From Pluralibacter sp. UBA7423 (GTDB taxonomy: Bacteria > Pseudomonadota > Gammaproteobacteria > Enterobacterales > Enterobacteriaceae), in contig DKMD01000041.1 in assembly GCA_002470465.1 (NCBI GenBank), positions 1 through 22,794 on the forward strand: a DNA stretch of 22,794 nucleotides, written 5' to 3'. The notes below the pieces were generated by a model. That model searched no databases and was not told the origin of the DNA. It worked only from the letters and a program-made list of their open reading frames with translations. Made by a program: the position numbers and the translations under genes. Below are positions 1-10,055 of the stretch, piece by piece; position 1 is the first letter of the stretch; each line of letters begins with the position of its first letter.

Positions 1-344
1 GCGATAACCTGAACTTCGTTAACGAAGCCTTCCGGGAACAGCGGGCGAACCGGGCGGTCAATCAGACGCGCGATCAGGGTTTCGCCTTCGCTTGGACGGC
101 CTTCACGACGGAAGAAACCACCCGGGATTTTACCGGCAGCGTAGGTACGCTCCTGGTAGTTAACGGTCAGAGGGAAGAAGTCCTGGCCTGGTTTCGCTTT
201 TTTCTGACCAACAACGGTCACGAAGACCGCAGTGTCATCCATGCTAACCATAACGGCAGCCGTCGCCTGACGTGCCATCATGCCGGTTTCCAGAGTGACC
301 GTGTGCTGGCCATACTGGAATTTACGAACGATCGGATTCAGCAA
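1..344 (-). CDS. pnp: Polynucleotide phosphorylase (PNPase), 5' part only
   Basis: Only the first 114 or so codons are present; the gene runs off the left edge. The protein begins [20 protein letters not shown], the usual enterobacterial PNPase N-terminus (first RNase PH-like domain). PNPase is a 3'-5' phosphorolytic exoribonuclease of the RNA degradosome in the cytoplasm. The start is a TTG codon at 344-342, as in E. coli pnp. It is the last gene of the leftward metY-rimP-nusA-infB-rbfA-truB-rpsO-pnp cluster and lies 246 bases downstream of rpsO, behind the rpsO terminator and a long leader hairpin. The identification is certain; nothing can be said about the S1/KH RNA-binding end, which is outside the window. 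Confidence 0.97.
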   Translation of the reverse strand, partial: MLNPIVRKFQYGQHTVTLETGMMARQATAAVMVSMDDTAVFVTVVGQKKAKPGQDFFPLTVNYQERTYAAGKIPGGFFRREGRPSEGETLIARLIDRPVRPLFPEGFVNEVQVI

Positions 345-418
345 AATTTTTATCCTTTCAAAATGGTGAGCGCGCATTAGCGAATGCACCGCTCAGAGAA
401 CCGATCCTCTTGCATCCT

Positions 419-466
419 CGCGACTAATGACAGCCTTAACGACTGGTAAGGCTGTCATTAGTCGCG
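419..466 (-). promoter_or_regulatory. pnp leader hairpin (RNase III autoregulation site)
   Basis: A perfect 20-bp inverted repeat (419-438 with 447-466) separated by 8 bases lies about 75 bases upstream of the pnp start. In E. coli the pnp leader carries a long duplex that RNase III cuts, after which PNPase degrades the remaining arm and represses its own synthesis. Position and perfection of this stem match that element. The stem is seen directly; the regulatory role is taken from E. coli. Confidence 0.85.
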
Positions 467-546
467 CGAAACTCTGCAATGAAGATCATTTATCGCATCA
501 ATACAAACAATACATGAGTTTCAGCCTGATTGCTGCCATCTGGTTG

Positions 547-570
547 AAAAAAGGGGCCATAAAGGCCCCT
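547..570 (-). terminator. Intrinsic terminator after rpsO
   Basis: On the minus strand a GC-rich stem (GGGGCC with GGCCCC, extended by one T-A pair, 5-base loop) is followed by six T. It starts about 20 bases after the rpsO stop codon. In E. coli the corresponding terminator is partly read through into pnp. Confidence 0.9.
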
Positions 571-590
571 CTTTCTGAAACTCGCCAGAA

Positions 591-905
<315 letters not shown>

Positions 906-968
906 TCAGCGACCCCAGGATTAACGCACTGACGCAGGCTGGCCTTTGTTCAGGCGTTAAGCGGCAAT

Positions 969-997
969 ATTCTACCCGCAGCGACCTGTTATCGCAA
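969..997 (-). promoter_or_regulatory. rpsO promoter
   Basis: Minus-strand -35 TTGCGA (997-992) and -10 TAGAAT (974-969) are separated by exactly 17 bases. Transcription would start near 962, giving a leader of about 100 bases before rpsO. This matches the place of the main rpsO promoter in E. coli, just downstream of truB, and allows rpsO-pnp to be expressed independently of the nusA operon. Confidence 0.8.
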
Positions 998-1006
998 GGC
1001 AGGCGA

Positions 1007-1951
1007 TTATTCCGAATACTCAACCACCAGACGACGCGGGGCAACGCGGCCTTCGTCATCAATTTCACCCATACCGATAAACTTGCCGTCATCGCCTTCC
1101 GTCACGCGAACCAGACCACTCACCTGCACGTTCGCCGAACGCACCGGATTGCCGTTTTTAAAGTAAACGGAGGAGGTCAGCGGCAGATTGACGACCGGGA
1201 AGTCGGCTGCCGGGCTGTCCATGGGCATCAGCAAAGGATCCAACAGCTGTGCTGCAGGAATATCCTGAGATTCCGCCTGTGCGACCAGCGCCTGCAAATG
1301 CTCCAGCGTCACCATCCGCTCGACCGGATAGCGGCTGACGGCCAGACGACGCAGCATGATCACATGCGCACCGCAGCCAAGCTTTTCACCGAGATCGTCG
1401 ATAATCGTCCGGATGTAAGTCCCTTTTGAGCAGTGGATCTCCAGCTCCAGTTCATCACCTTCGTGGCGAAGGAACAGCAGCTCATACACCGTAATTGGAC
1501 GAGCTTCGCGAGGCACAGCAATGCCCTGACGGGCATATTCGTAGAGCTTTTTACCCTGATATTTCAGCGCCGAATACATCGATGGCACCTGCATGGTATC
1601 GCCGCGGAAGCTTTCCAGCGCGCTCGCCAGATCGGTAGCGCTGAACGTCAGCGGACGCTCTTCCACCACCTGCCCATCGGCATCCGACGTATCGGTACGC
1701 TGTCCAAGCTTCGCAATCACGCGATAGCGCTTATCGGAGTCCAGCAGGTACTGGGAAAACTTGGTGGCTTCGCCAAGACAGACCGGCAGCATACCGGTCG
1801 CCAGCGGATCCAGCGCGCCGGTGTGCCCGGCGCGGTTAGCGTTATAGAGACGCTTCACCTTTTGCAGCACATCGTTGCTGGACGCCCCCTGCGGTTTATC
1901 CAGCAGAAGCACGCCATGAATGTCGCGGCCACGACGACGAGGACGACTCAT
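1007..1951 (-). CDS. truB: tRNA pseudouridine(55) synthase
   Basis: The 314-residue product equals E. coli TruB in length. It converts U55 in the T-loop of nearly all tRNAs to pseudouridine and also acts as a tRNA chaperone. The catalytic motif [12 protein letters not shown] places the nucleophile Asp at residue 48. The C-terminal part (about residues 250-314) is the PUA-like RNA-binding domain. The ATG at 1951 shares one base with the rbfA stop codon (TGATG), and a strong AAGGAGG sequence lies 4 bases upstream inside rbfA, so the two genes are translationally coupled. Confidence 0.98.
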   Translation of the reverse strand: MSRPRRRGRDIHGVLLLDKPQGASSNDVLQKVKRLYNANRAGHTGALDPLATGMLPVCLGEATKFSQYLLDSDKRYRVIAKLGQRTDTSDADGQVVEERPLTFSATDLASALESFRGDTMQVPSMYSALKYQGKKLYEYARQGIAVPREARPITVYELLFLRHEGDELELEIHCSKGTYIRTIIDDLGEKLGCGAHVIMLRRLAVSRYPVERMVTLEHLQALVAQAESQDIPAAQLLDPLLMPMDSPAADFPVVNLPLTSSVYFKNGNPVRSANVQVSGLVRVTEGDDGKFIGMGEIDDEGRVAPRRLVVEYSE

Positions 1952-2352
1952 CAGTCCTCCTTGTTGTCGTCCGGGTTCACACGACGCTCATCGTCATGAC
2001 GCACCACGTTAGTCACCAGGTTAGACATGCGCATCCCTTCTACCAGCGAGTTATCGTAGAAGAAGGTCAACTCAGGCACGATGCGCAGACGCATTGCTTT
2101 ACCGAGCAGGCTACGGATGAAGCCTGATGCGTCCTGCAGCGCGCGGATGCCCGCTTTCACCGCAGCTTCATCTTTATCGTTCAGGAAGGTCACGAACACT
2201 TTGGCATATGCCAGATCGCGGGAGACTTCCACACCGGAAACGGTCGTCATCAGGCCCAGACGAGGATCTTTGATTTCGCGCTGCAGGATGATAGCAATCT
2301 CTTTTTGCAGCTCCTGGGATACGCGCTGCGGGCGACCAAATTCTTTCGCCAT
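1951..2352 (-). CDS. rbfA: 30S ribosome-binding factor A
   Basis: The product is 133 residues starting [10 protein letters not shown], identical in length to E. coli RbfA, a single KH-fold protein that binds immature 30S subunits and helps 5' maturation of 16S rRNA, notably in the cold. An in-frame TTG 18 bases further upstream would add six residues, but the ATG at 2352 has a GGAG sequence 8 bases upstream (2361-2364) and matches the family start. The stop overlaps the truB start. Upstream, 103 bases separate it from infB and hold a REP sequence and a terminator-like hairpin ending right before its ribosome-binding site. Confidence 0.97.
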   Translation of the reverse strand: MAKEFGRPQRVSQELQKEIAIILQREIKDPRLGLMTTVSGVEVSRDLAYAKVFVTFLNDKDEAAVKAGIRALQDASGFIRSLLGKAMRLRIVPELTFFYDNSLVEGMRMSNLVTNVVRHDDERRVNPDDNKED

Positions 2353-2368
2353 AATAAATTCTCCAGAC

Positions 2369-2393
2369 AAAAAAGGGGCTATCAGCCCCTTTT
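2369..2393 (-). terminator. Terminator-like hairpin between infB and rbfA
   Basis: A perfect 10-bp stem (2371-2380 with 2384-2393, 3-base loop) has a GGGGCT core and is followed on the minus strand by a run of T. It meets the rules for an intrinsic terminator in the direction of transcription and ends only 3 bases before the rbfA ribosome-binding sequence. Because no confident promoter is seen between infB and rbfA, it probably acts as a partial terminator setting the infB to rbfA-truB ratio; that role is inferred. Confidence 0.75.
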
Positions 2394-2400
2394 GAAATTC

Positions 2401-2434
2401 ATGCCGGGTGGCGCCTCGCTTACCCGGCCTACAA
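2401..2434. repeat. REP (repetitive extragenic palindrome)
   Basis: The plus strand reads GCCGGGTGGCGCCTCG followed by TTACCCGGCCTACAA, the canonical enterobacterial REP pattern with the palindromic arms GCCGGGT (2403-2409) and ACCCGGC (2422-2428). It is a single copy in the infB-rbfA gap, just after the infB stop codon. REP elements are known to protect upstream mRNA from 3' exonucleases and to bind gyrase or IHF; which applies here cannot be told. Confidence 0.88.
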
Positions 2435-2455
2435 TCTGAACTAATCTGCGGTAGA

Positions 2456-5134
2456 TTAATCGATGCTGCGCTGGATCTCGATGATCTCGAACACTTCGAT
2501 CATATCGCCGACGCGAACGTCGTTGTAGTTCTTCACGCCGATACCACATTCCATGCCGTTACGGACTTCGTTGGCATCATCTTTGAAGCGGCGCAGAGAT
2601 TCCAGCTCGCCTTCATAGATAACCACGTTGTCGCGCAGGACGCGGATTGGGTTGTGACGTTTGACCACACCTTCGGTAACCATACAGCCTGCGATAGCAC
2701 CAAATTTCGGCGATTTGAACACGTCACGCACTTCAGCCAGACCGATGATCTGCTGTTTCAGCTCTGGTGACAGCATGCCGCTCATTGCTGCTTTCACTTC
2801 GTCGATCAGGTTATAGATGACGGAGTAGTAACGCAGATCCAGGCTTTCGGCGTCGATTACGCGGCGCGCAGAGGCATCTGCACGGACGTTGAAGCCAACC
2901 AGAATCGCGTTGGATGCCGCAGCAAGCGTCGCGTCGGTTTCGGTGATACCACCTACGCCAGAACCGATGATCTTCACTTTCACTTCGTCAGTAGAAAGCT
3001 TCAGCAGAGAATCGGAGATCGCTTCGACAGAGCCCTGTACGTCGGCTTTCAGCACAACGTTCACTTCGTGAACTTCGCCTTCGGTCATGTTGGCAAACAT
3101 GTTTTCCAGCTTGGACTTCTGCTGACGCGCCAGTTTAACTTCACGGAATTTGCCCTGACGATACAGCGCAACTTCACGCGCTTTCTTCTCGTCACGAACA
3201 ACCGTTACTTCGTCACCGGCAGCCGGAACGCCTGACAGACCGAGGATTTCCACCGGAATAGACGGACCTGCTTCCAGTACTTCCTGACCCAGTTCGTTAC
3301 GCATCGCACGAACGCGACCGTACTCGAAGCCACACAGCACGATGTCGCCTTTGTGCAGGGTACCTTCACGAACCAGCACGGTAGCAACCGGACCACGACC
3401 TTTATCCAGGAAGGATTCGATTACGGCACCGCTTGCCATGCCGTTGCGAACGGCTTTTAGCTCCAGAACTTCAGCCTGCAGCAGGATAGCGTCGAGCAGA
3501 TCGTCAATACCGGTACCTGCTTTCGCAGACACGTGGACGAACTGGCTCTCGCCGCCCCACTCTTCCGGCATGATGCCGTACTGGGACAGTTCCTGCTTCA
3601 CGCGGTCTGGATCGGCTTCCAGCTTATCGATTTTGTTCACCGCAACGACAACAGGCACGTTCGCCGCTTTCGCGTGCTGAATAGCTTCGATAGTTTGTGG
3701 CATCACGCCATCGTCAGCAGCAACAACCAGGATGACGATATCCGTCGCCTGAGCACCACGAGCACGCATGGAGGTAAACGCGGCGTGGCCCGGAGTATCG
3801 AGGAAGGTGATCATCCCTTTAGCATGCTCAACGTGATAAGCACCGATATGCTGGGTAATGCCGCCTGCTTCGCCAGAGGCCACTTTCGTTGAACGAATGT
3901 AGTCGAGGAGAGACGTTTTACCGTGGTCAACGTGACCCATAATGGTCACAACCGGTGCACGCGGTTCAGCCGCAGCGCCGGTATCACGGTCACTCATTAC
4001 CGCTTCTTCCAGCTCGTTTTCACGACGCAGGATAACTTTGTGGCCCATCTCTTCGGCAACCAGCTGTGCGGTTTCCTGGTCGATGACCTGGTTGATGGTG
4101 GCCATTGCGCCCAGCTTCATCATCGCTTTGATGACCTGAGAACCTTTAACCGCCATCTTGTTAGCCAGATCGCCAACGGTGATGGTTTCGCCGATCACAA
4201 CGTCACGGTTAACGGCCTGAGCTGGCTTCTGGAAGCCCTGCTGCAGAGTGGAACCTTTACGTTTGCCACCTTTACCGCCACGAAGGGAAGCGCGAGCTTC
4301 TTCGCGATCGGCTTTGGATTCAGCATGTTTGTTGGCTTTCTTCGCTGGACGCGCGGCTTTGGTGTTACGACCACGGCCACGACCAGCTTCACTTTCACGG
4401 TCGTTTTCATCTTCAGCCTGACGAGCATGCTGAGAGGTGGTGACGTGATAGTCGCTGGTGTCTTCAGTCGGCTCAGCGTTCGCATTGCCGTTCTTTTCGT
4501 TCTCTTCTGCCATGCGGCGTGCTTCTTCCGCAACGCGACGCGCATCTTCTTCAAGCTTGCGGCGCGCTTCTTCTTCCGCTTTACGCTTCAGCTCTGCGGC
4601 TTCGGCTTCACGGCGGGCTTTCTCAGCCTGGGCGGTTTTAGTCATATCGTCTGTATTGCTCACTTTGTCTTTTTCCGCAACGTCACGTTTCGCTTTATCA
4701 GCGGATTCACGTTTCGCCTGTTCTGCGGCCTCACGTTCAGCTTTTGCCTGTGCCTCACGTTTGGCTGCTTCTTCAGCCTCACGACGGGCCTGTTCTTCCG
4801 CTTCACGCTTCGCTTCTTCTTCCGCCAGACGGTCAGCTTCCTGCGGATCACGTTTTACAAAGGTACGCGTTTTACGGACTTCAATCTGCACCGATTTGCT
4901 TTTGCCACCCGTGCCCTGAACGCTCAGGGTACTGCGGGTTTTACGTTGCAGCGTCAGCTTGTCTGGCGCGGAGCCGTGTTCACGGTTCAGGTGCGCCAAT
5001 AAGGTTTGTTTTTCTTGCGCGGTCACAGAATCATCAGCTTTCTTTGGGATACCTGCGTCAGCGAATTGCTGTACCAGGCGGTCCACGGAAGTCTGAATTT
5101 CTGCGGCCAGCGTTTTTACGGTTACATCTGTCAT
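2456..5134 (-). CDS. infB: Translation initiation factor IF-2
   Basis: The 892-residue product (E. coli IF2 is 890) is the GTPase that places initiator fMet-tRNA on the 30S subunit and promotes subunit joining. Layout: N-terminal IF2N domain (1-50), a long charged Ala/Glu/Arg/Lys helical linker (about 100-215), a second IF2N-like domain (about 315-370), then the G domain. GTPase motifs are visible: GHVDHGKT (400-407), DTPGH (446-450), NKID (500-503), SAK (536-538). The tRNA-binding domains follow to the C-terminus IEIQRSID. Internal starts for the shorter isoforms are preserved: GTG at codon 158 (4663-4661) and ATG at codon 164 (4645-4643). It follows nusA by 24 bases in the same operon. Confidence 0.98.
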   Translation of the reverse strand: MTDVTVKTLAAEIQTSVDRLVQQFADAGIPKKADDSVTAQEKQTLLAHLNREHGSAPDKLTLQRKTRSTLSVQGTGGKSKSVQIEVRKTRTFVKRDPQEADRLAEEEAKREAEEQARREAEEAAKREAQAKAEREAAEQAKRESADKAKRDVAEKDKVSNTDDMTKTAQAEKARREAEAAELKRKAEEEARRKLEEDARRVAEEARRMAEENEKNGNANAEPTEDTSDYHVTTSQHARQAEDENDRESEAGRGRGRNTKAARPAKKANKHAESKADREEARASLRGGKGGKRKGSTLQQGFQKPAQAVNRDVVIGETITVGDLANKMAVKGSQVIKAMMKLGAMATINQVIDQETAQLVAEEMGHKVILRRENELEEAVMSDRDTGAAAEPRAPVVTIMGHVDHGKTSLLDYIRSTKVASGEAGGITQHIGAYHVEHAKGMITFLDTPGHAAFTSMRARGAQATDIVILVVAADDGVMPQTIEAIQHAKAANVPVVVAVNKIDKLEADPDRVKQELSQYGIMPEEWGGESQFVHVSAKAGTGIDDLLDAILLQAEVLELKAVRNGMASGAVIESFLDKGRGPVATVLVREGTLHKGDIVLCGFEYGRVRAMRNELGQEVLEAGPSIPVEILGLSGVPAAGDEVTVVRDEKKAREVALYRQGKFREVKLARQQKSKLENMFANMTEGEVHEVNVVLKADVQGSVEAISDSLLKLSTDEVKVKIIGSGVGGITETDATLAAASNAILVGFNVRADASARRVIDAESLDLRYYSVIYNLIDEVKAAMSGMLSPELKQQIIGLAEVRDVFKSPKFGAIAGCMVTEGVVKRHNPIRVLRDNVVIYEGELESLRRFKDDANEVRNGMECGIGVKNYNDVRVGDMIEVFEIIEIQRSID

Positions 5135-5158
5135 GCTGTTCCTTCCTGCTACAGTTTA

Positions 5159-6646
5159 TTACGCTTCGTCGCCGAACCAGCAAATATTACGTGCGGCCAT
5201 GATGAGCTCACCGGCTTTCTCGTCGGTTAACCCTTCAATGTCAGCCAGGTCATCAATGCCCTGATCGGCGAGATCTTCCAGCGTACAAACGCCGCGGGCA
5301 GCCAGCTTAAATGCCATTGCGCGATCCAGACCTTCAAGGTTCAGCAGATCGTCAGCCGGTTTGTTATCACCGAGGCTTTCTTCCTGTGCCAGCGCCAGCG
5401 TGGTCAGTGCGTTTTTCGCACGTTCACGAAGTGCTTCAACGGTCGGTTCGTCCAGGCCGTCAATTTCCAGCAGTTCTTTCATTGGCACGTAGGCCAGTTC
5501 TTCCAGGCTTGAGAAGCCTTCTTCGACCAGTACGGTCGCGAAATCTTCATCAATATCGAGATATTTGGTGAAGGTATCGATCGCCGCGTGAGCTTCTGCC
5601 TGATGCTTCGCCTGCAGATCGTCAACGGTCATGACGTTGAGATCCCAACCGCTCAGCTGAGAAGCCAGACGCACATTCTGGCCATTACGACCGATCGCCT
5701 GCGCCAGGTTGCCCGCTTCAACCGCGATGTCCATGGTGTGCTTATCTTCGTCAACGACGATAGACGCCACGTCAGCCGGAGCCATTGCGTTAATCACGAA
5801 CTGCGCCGGGTTGTCGTCCCACAGCACGATATCGATACGCTCGCCGCCAAGCTCAGTAGAAACAGCCTGAACGCGCGCGCCACGCATACCGACGCAGGCA
5901 CCGACCGGGTCGATACGCTTGTCGTTGGTTTTCACGGCGATTTTCGCACGTGAACCCGGATCGCGGGCTGCCGCTTTAATCTCGATAACTTCTTCACCGA
6001 TTTCCGGCACTTCAATGCGGAACAGTTCAACCAGCATTTCTGGTTTAGAACGGGTCACGAACAGCTGTGCACCACGTGCTTCCGGGCGTACAGAGTACAG
6101 CACGCCACGAATACGGTCACCCGGACGGAAGTTTTCACGCGGCAGCATATCTTCACGCAGGATCACGGCTTCAGCATTGTTGCCCAGGTCCAGAGAGATG
6201 TTATCGCGGTTCACTTTCTTCACCACGCCGGTGATGATCTCACCTTCGTGTTCACGGAACTGGTCAACTACCATTGCACGTTCCGCTTCGCGGACTTTCT
6301 GCACGATAACCTGTTTCGCGGTTTGCGTAGTGATACGGTCGAAGGTCACAGATTCAATCTGGTCTTCAACATAGTCGCCGACGTTGAAGCTTTCATCTTC
6401 AAAACGCGCGGCTTCCAGGGTGATCTCTTTCGTCGGCTGAGTCACTTCCTCAACGATAACCCAACGGCGGAAGGTATCGAAATCACCGCTTTTGCGATCG
6501 ATCTCAACGCGAACATCAATCTCTTGTTCGTATTTTTTCTTTGTTGCCGTTGCCAGCGCACTTTCCAGCGCTTCGAAAATCTTCTCGCGCGGCAGCGACT
6601 TTTCATTGGAAACGGCTTCAACAACAGCCAAAATTTCTTTGTTCAT
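5159..6646 (-). CDS. nusA: Transcription termination/antitermination factor NusA
   Basis: The 495-residue product matches E. coli NusA in length and ends, like it, [11 protein letters not shown]. NusA binds RNA polymerase during elongation, stimulates pausing and intrinsic termination, and joins the lambda N and rRNA antitermination complexes. Layout by family comparison: N-terminal polymerase-binding domain (about 1-135), S1 domain (about 135-200), two KH domains (about 230-345, with the [12 protein letters not shown] loop), then two acidic helix-hairpin repeats AR1 and AR2 (about 365-490) typical of gamma-proteobacteria. It lies 27 bases after rimP and 24 before infB. In E. coli NusA regulates this operon through the terminators upstream. 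Confidence 0.98.
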   Translation of the reverse strand: MNKEILAVVEAVSNEKSLPREKIFEALESALATATKKKYEQEIDVRVEIDRKSGDFDTFRRWVIVEEVTQPTKEITLEAARFEDESFNVGDYVEDQIESVTFDRITTQTAKQVIVQKVREAERAMVVDQFREHEGEIITGVVKKVNRDNISLDLGNNAEAVILREDMLPRENFRPGDRIRGVLYSVRPEARGAQLFVTRSKPEMLVELFRIEVPEIGEEVIEIKAAARDPGSRAKIAVKTNDKRIDPVGACVGMRGARVQAVSTELGGERIDIVLWDDNPAQFVINAMAPADVASIVVDEDKHTMDIAVEAGNLAQAIGRNGQNVRLASQLSGWDLNVMTVDDLQAKHQAEAHAAIDTFTKYLDIDEDFATVLVEEGFSSLEELAYVPMKELLEIDGLDEPTVEALRERAKNALTTLALAQEESLGDNKPADDLLNLEGLDRAMAFKLAARGVCTLEDLADQGIDDLADIEGLTDEKAGELIMAARNICWFGDEA

Positions 6647-6673
6647 CGGGGCCTTTCACCTCAATCCAGACTG

Positions 6674-7126
6674 TTAAAAGTGGGGAACCAGGTTCGCCTT
6701 CTGGATGTTACTCAGCGCGAACACTTCATCTTTGCCTTCGACAGTAACAGTGATCATCTCACCGTCTACCGCTTTGATAATGCCCTGCCATTTGCGACGG
6801 TTCTGAACCGCCATACGCAGGACGACGGCGACCTCTTCACCGAGGAATCGCGTGTAATGTTCAGCGGTGAACATAGGACGGTCGAGCCCTGGTGAGGAAA
6901 CTTCCAGGTTATAAGCGACGGTAATGGGGTCTTCGACATCCATGACGGCACTGACCTGGTGGCTCACATCAGCACAATCATCAACATTGATGCCATCTTC
7001 ACTATCAATATAGATGCGCAGCGTAGATGTGCGACCACGAATAAATTCGATGCCGACCAGCTCGAAGCCCAGTGCCTCAACCGGCGCCGTAAGCATCTCT
7101 GTTAATTTCTGTTCTAATGTGGACAA
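6674..7126 (-). CDS. rimP: Ribosome maturation factor RimP
   Basis: The product is 150 residues, starting (M)[20 protein letters not shown], as in E. coli RimP, which is needed for 30S subunit maturation and binds S12. An N-terminal alpha/beta domain (about 1-83) is followed by an SH3-like domain (about 84-150). I chose the TTG at 7126 because it gives the family length and has GGGGGT placed 4-5 bases upstream; in-frame GTG at 7132 and TTG at 7138 are possible but lie inside that ribosome-binding sequence. It is the first protein gene after metY; two terminator-like hairpins precede it, so its expression depends on read-through. Confidence 0.95.
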   Translation of the reverse strand: MSTLEQKLTEMLTAPVEALGFELVGIEFIRGRTSTLRIYIDSEDGINVDDCADVSHQVSAVMDVEDPITVAYNLEVSSPGLDRPMFTAEHYTRFLGEEVAVVLRMAVQNRRKWQGIIKAVDGEMITVTVEGKDEVFALSNIQKANLVPHF

Positions 7127-7143
7127 GCCCACCCCCAAGACAT

Positions 7144-7163
7144 AAAAAAAGGGCGTAAAGCCC
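7144..7163 (-). terminator. Second terminator-like hairpin between metY and rimP
   Basis: On the minus strand a short stem GGGC-TTTAC-GCCC is followed by seven T and ends 17 bases before the rimP TTG start. The stem is only 4 bp, so it is weak alone, but it sits in tandem with a stronger terminator about 25 bases upstream. Confidence 0.5.
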
Positions 7164-7185
7164 AGTTATTCTTTAGTCAGATAAC

Positions 7186-7207
7186 AAAAAACCCCGATAA
7201 ATCGGGG
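7186..7207 (-). terminator. Intrinsic terminator after metY
   Basis: The minus strand has CCCCGAT paired with ATCGGGG (7207-7201 with 7198-7192) followed by six T. It ends the tRNA transcript and, by analogy with E. coli, is partly read through into rimP-nusA-infB. Confidence 0.88.
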
Positions 7208-7259
7208 CTTTAGATAACTGAACCCTATAACCGCAAGTGCGGTTTAGAAACCTTTCCAT

Positions 7260-7312
7260 GAGAATTTTTTCAAATCCAGCGACGATTTCGAAGAGACTAT
7301 TTGAAAAAACTC
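7260..7312 (-). other. Long AT-rich stem-loop in the metY trailer
   Basis: An 11-bp stem (7265-7275 with 7299-7309) plus an outer GAG/CTC clamp across a two-base bulge encloses 23 bases. It begins 11 bases after the mature tRNA 3' end on the transcribed strand. It may mark the trailer for 3' processing of the tRNA precursor. The pairing is seen; the role is inferred. Confidence 0.5.
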
Positions 7313-7322
7313 AAAGGGAAAG

Positions 7323-7399
<77 letters not shown>

Positions 7400-7414
7400 C
7401 CTGAAACGTGGCAT

Positions 7415-7443
7415 ATTTTACTCATTCTGAGCAAAAAACGCAA
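7415..7443 (-). promoter_or_regulatory. metY proximal promoter
   Basis: Minus-strand -35 TTGCGT (7443-7438) and -10 TAAAAT (7420-7415) are separated by 17 bases. Transcription would start around 7408, about 9 bases before the mature tRNA. It lies downstream of the tRNA-Leu relic. Confidence 0.7.
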
Positions 7444-7457
7444 ATACTGCTGGGATT

Positions 7458-7475
7458 TGGTACCGAGGACGGGAC
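7458..7475 (-). repeat. Relic of a tRNA-Leu 3' end
   Basis: Minus-strand GTCCCGTCCTCGGTACCA is the last 18 bases of a tRNA-Leu(GAG) gene: end of the T-loop, 3' T-stem, acceptor strand, discriminator A and CCA. It differs by one base from the intact tRNA-Leu at 11860-11946, in the same orientation. The rest of the tRNA is absent. At the differing position the relic carries G, as I recall for E. coli leuU, whereas the intact copy here carries A. It could be an old attachment-site repeat or the remains of a tandem tRNA gene. Confidence 0.8.
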
Positions 7476-7490
7476 GTAAAATCGGCCTGC

Positions 7491-7520
7491 AGTATATTGA
7501 AAACACATCGAGCGTGTCAA
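7491..7520 (-). promoter_or_regulatory. Strong stable-RNA-type promoter upstream of the tRNA relic and metY
   Basis: Minus-strand -35 TTGACA (perfect, 7520-7515), 18-base spacer and -10 TATACT (7496-7491) are followed by the GC-rich stretch GCAGGCCG. A GC-rich discriminator is typical of stringently controlled tRNA and rRNA promoters. Transcription would begin near 7484 and run through the tRNA-Leu relic into metY. Confidence 0.75.
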
Positions 7521-7642
7521 CTCATTCAAATTGATAATTGAAGCAGCATAGAAAACCTGCTGTTATGCATAATGTTATCGCATTGAAACGGGAAAATTTT
7601 CGCTAAAACGCATGAATCACTTCCTGTTCCCGACAAAAAATG

Positions 7643-7681
7643 ATTAAATGAAAACTCACTTATTTTGCATAAACATGCAGT
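7643..7681 (+). promoter_or_regulatory. Tandem ARG boxes (ArgR operator) of argG
   Basis: Two 18-bp sites lie 3 bp apart, the normal ARG-box spacing. Box 1 (7643-7660) matches the TGAAT-N4-ATTCA core in 4 of 5 bases on each side (TAAAT, ACTCA). Box 2 (7664-7681) is the palindrome TGCAT-N4-ATGCA. They lie 52-90 bases before the argG ATG. Arginine-bound ArgR is expected to repress argG here. A promoter overlapping box 2 (TTGCAT at 7665-7670) is possible, but its -10 is poor. A further palindrome, TTATGCATAA (7563-7572), may be a distal site. Confidence 0.7.
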
Positions 7682-7690
7682 AGGCGCTAA

Positions 7691-9079
<1,389 letters not shown>

Positions 9080-9087
9080 TCTTCCTC

Positions 9088-9117
9088 AAGGCCGGCTCGC
9101 CGGCCTTTATTATTTTT
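9088..9117 (+). terminator. argG terminator
   Basis: An 8-bp perfect stem (9088-9095 with 9100-9107, loop CTCG) is followed by a T-rich stretch ending in five T, nine bases after the argG stop codon. Confidence 0.88.
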
Positions 9118-9219
9118 AGCCGTATTAACGCTTGCCAGTACATCACAATTTTTGCTCCTGAACGGTATTTCAGCCGAATTTACCTGTCAGTATATTCACG
9201 CGTGCATTACCCTATCTTC

Positions 9220-9225
9220 TATAAT
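9220..9225 (+). promoter_or_regulatory. Candidate -10 element of the IprA-like gene
   Basis: A perfect TATAAT lies 39 bases before the ATG at 9264, but no good -35 is found at 16-18 bases. A GAGGA ribosome-binding sequence (9254-9258) sits 5 bases before that ATG, which supports the chosen gene start. The remaining 9118-9263 sequence is AT-rich with nothing else recognised. Confidence 0.5.
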
Positions 9226-9263
9226 TCTGACGGCAGAAATCGTCATTTTTCATGAGGATCTCT

Positions 9264-9893
9264 ATGCACATCTCACCGCCTGTTCGCCCCCAACAGGTCA
9301 TAAACCGACTTCTGGACGCGCTTGAACCCTACGCCACGCCAATCAACGCCATTGCCAGAAAAAAGCTGAACTGGAACTACAAAGGTAAACAGCAAATGTG
9401 ACTATTTAAGAAGGGCGAAATCTCCATTCTTCGCGCATCCGATGGCTTGCTGATGATAACGGTCTATGAAGCACACATCTTTGGCGTTGCCGAAACTCTT
9501 CAACCCATGCAGGGGCATCAGCTGCGCGTTGAAACCGATTCCGTGCTTCTTCGCATTGATGCCGAAGAAGCCATAAAGATCATCAGCGAACTCAACCTTT
9601 GGAAAGAGGCCACCGCGCTTCTGGCTTACCACACCGCCTATCTGGCCTACCGCGATGCGCTGGTATTGCAACAGCGTACTTACGCCGTTATCCGCAATCA
9701 CCTGATGGAAATGATCCTGCTCCCTGAGGAGATGCGAATGCGGGTTTCCATTCTTGATTATATTCAGGACAGAACGCATCTCTCCCGGAGCAGCATCCTG
9801 AACGTTTTGTCTGCCCTAAAGAAAGGAAAATATATTCAGTTTATCCGCGGTGGATATTTGCAGCATATCGAATCCCTTCCTGAAAAATTCTGA
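9264..9893 (+). pseudogene. IprA-like (YaiV-type) winged-helix regulator, interrupted by an in-frame TGA
   Basis: One frame runs from ATG 9264 to the stop at 9891-9893 (209 codons; E. coli IprA is 207 residues), broken only by TGA at codon 46 (9399-9401). The C-terminal segment (DYIQDRTHLSRSSILNVLSALKK region, about residues 158-180) resembles the winged helix of IprA, a CRP/FNR-shaped regulator without clear ligand residues, known from work on peroxide resistance. Residues 1-125 would be the beta-roll-like part. Both sides of the TGA remain open with normal codon use and no frameshift, so the damage is recent or the stop is read through. Re-initiation at ATG 9447 would give a 148-residue product lacking 61 residues. 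IprA kinship is from recalled sequence similarity; the exact subfamily is uncertain. Confidence 0.72.
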
Positions 9894-9904
9894 TGTAGCC
9901 TACA

Positions 9905-9937
9905 CTTTCTGCGCTTAAATAAGCGCAGAAAGATTTT
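9905..9937 (+). terminator. Terminator-like hairpin after the IprA-like gene
   Basis: A perfect 12-bp stem (9905-9916 with 9921-9932, loop AAAT) starts 11 bases after the stop codon and is followed by ATTTT. The T-run is short, so efficiency is uncertain. The next 120 bases up to the OmpA fragment are AT-rich and I recognise nothing in them. Confidence 0.65.
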
Positions 9938-10055
9938 ACATTTCAATACATCTGCAAACACACGGACAATAAACCGCTTAAAACCCGGCCGTTATTTAAA
10001 TTTAAACGTCTTTGAAATAACCCAAAATAGCAATCATCGCTATCTTAGCGGCTGA

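Noticed and set aside
467..545. Separate pnp promoter between the rpsO terminator and the leader hairpin.
   Set aside because: Several AT-rich hexamers occur, but none pairs with a good -35 at proper spacing; E. coli has a promoter here but I cannot place it.
3923..5002. A 359-codon plus-strand frame, Phe-rich and seemingly membrane-like, opposite the infB linker.
   Set aside because: The Phe/Ser/Ala repeats are the reverse complement of the Glu/Ala/Arg/Lys-rich IF2 linker; it is not a membrane protein.
9399..9440. Possible selenocysteine codon at the TGA of the IprA-like gene.
   Set aside because: No convincing SECIS-type hairpin with a GGU/GGC loop follows at the required distance, and the family has no reported selenoprotein; nonsense mutation or leaky stop is simpler.
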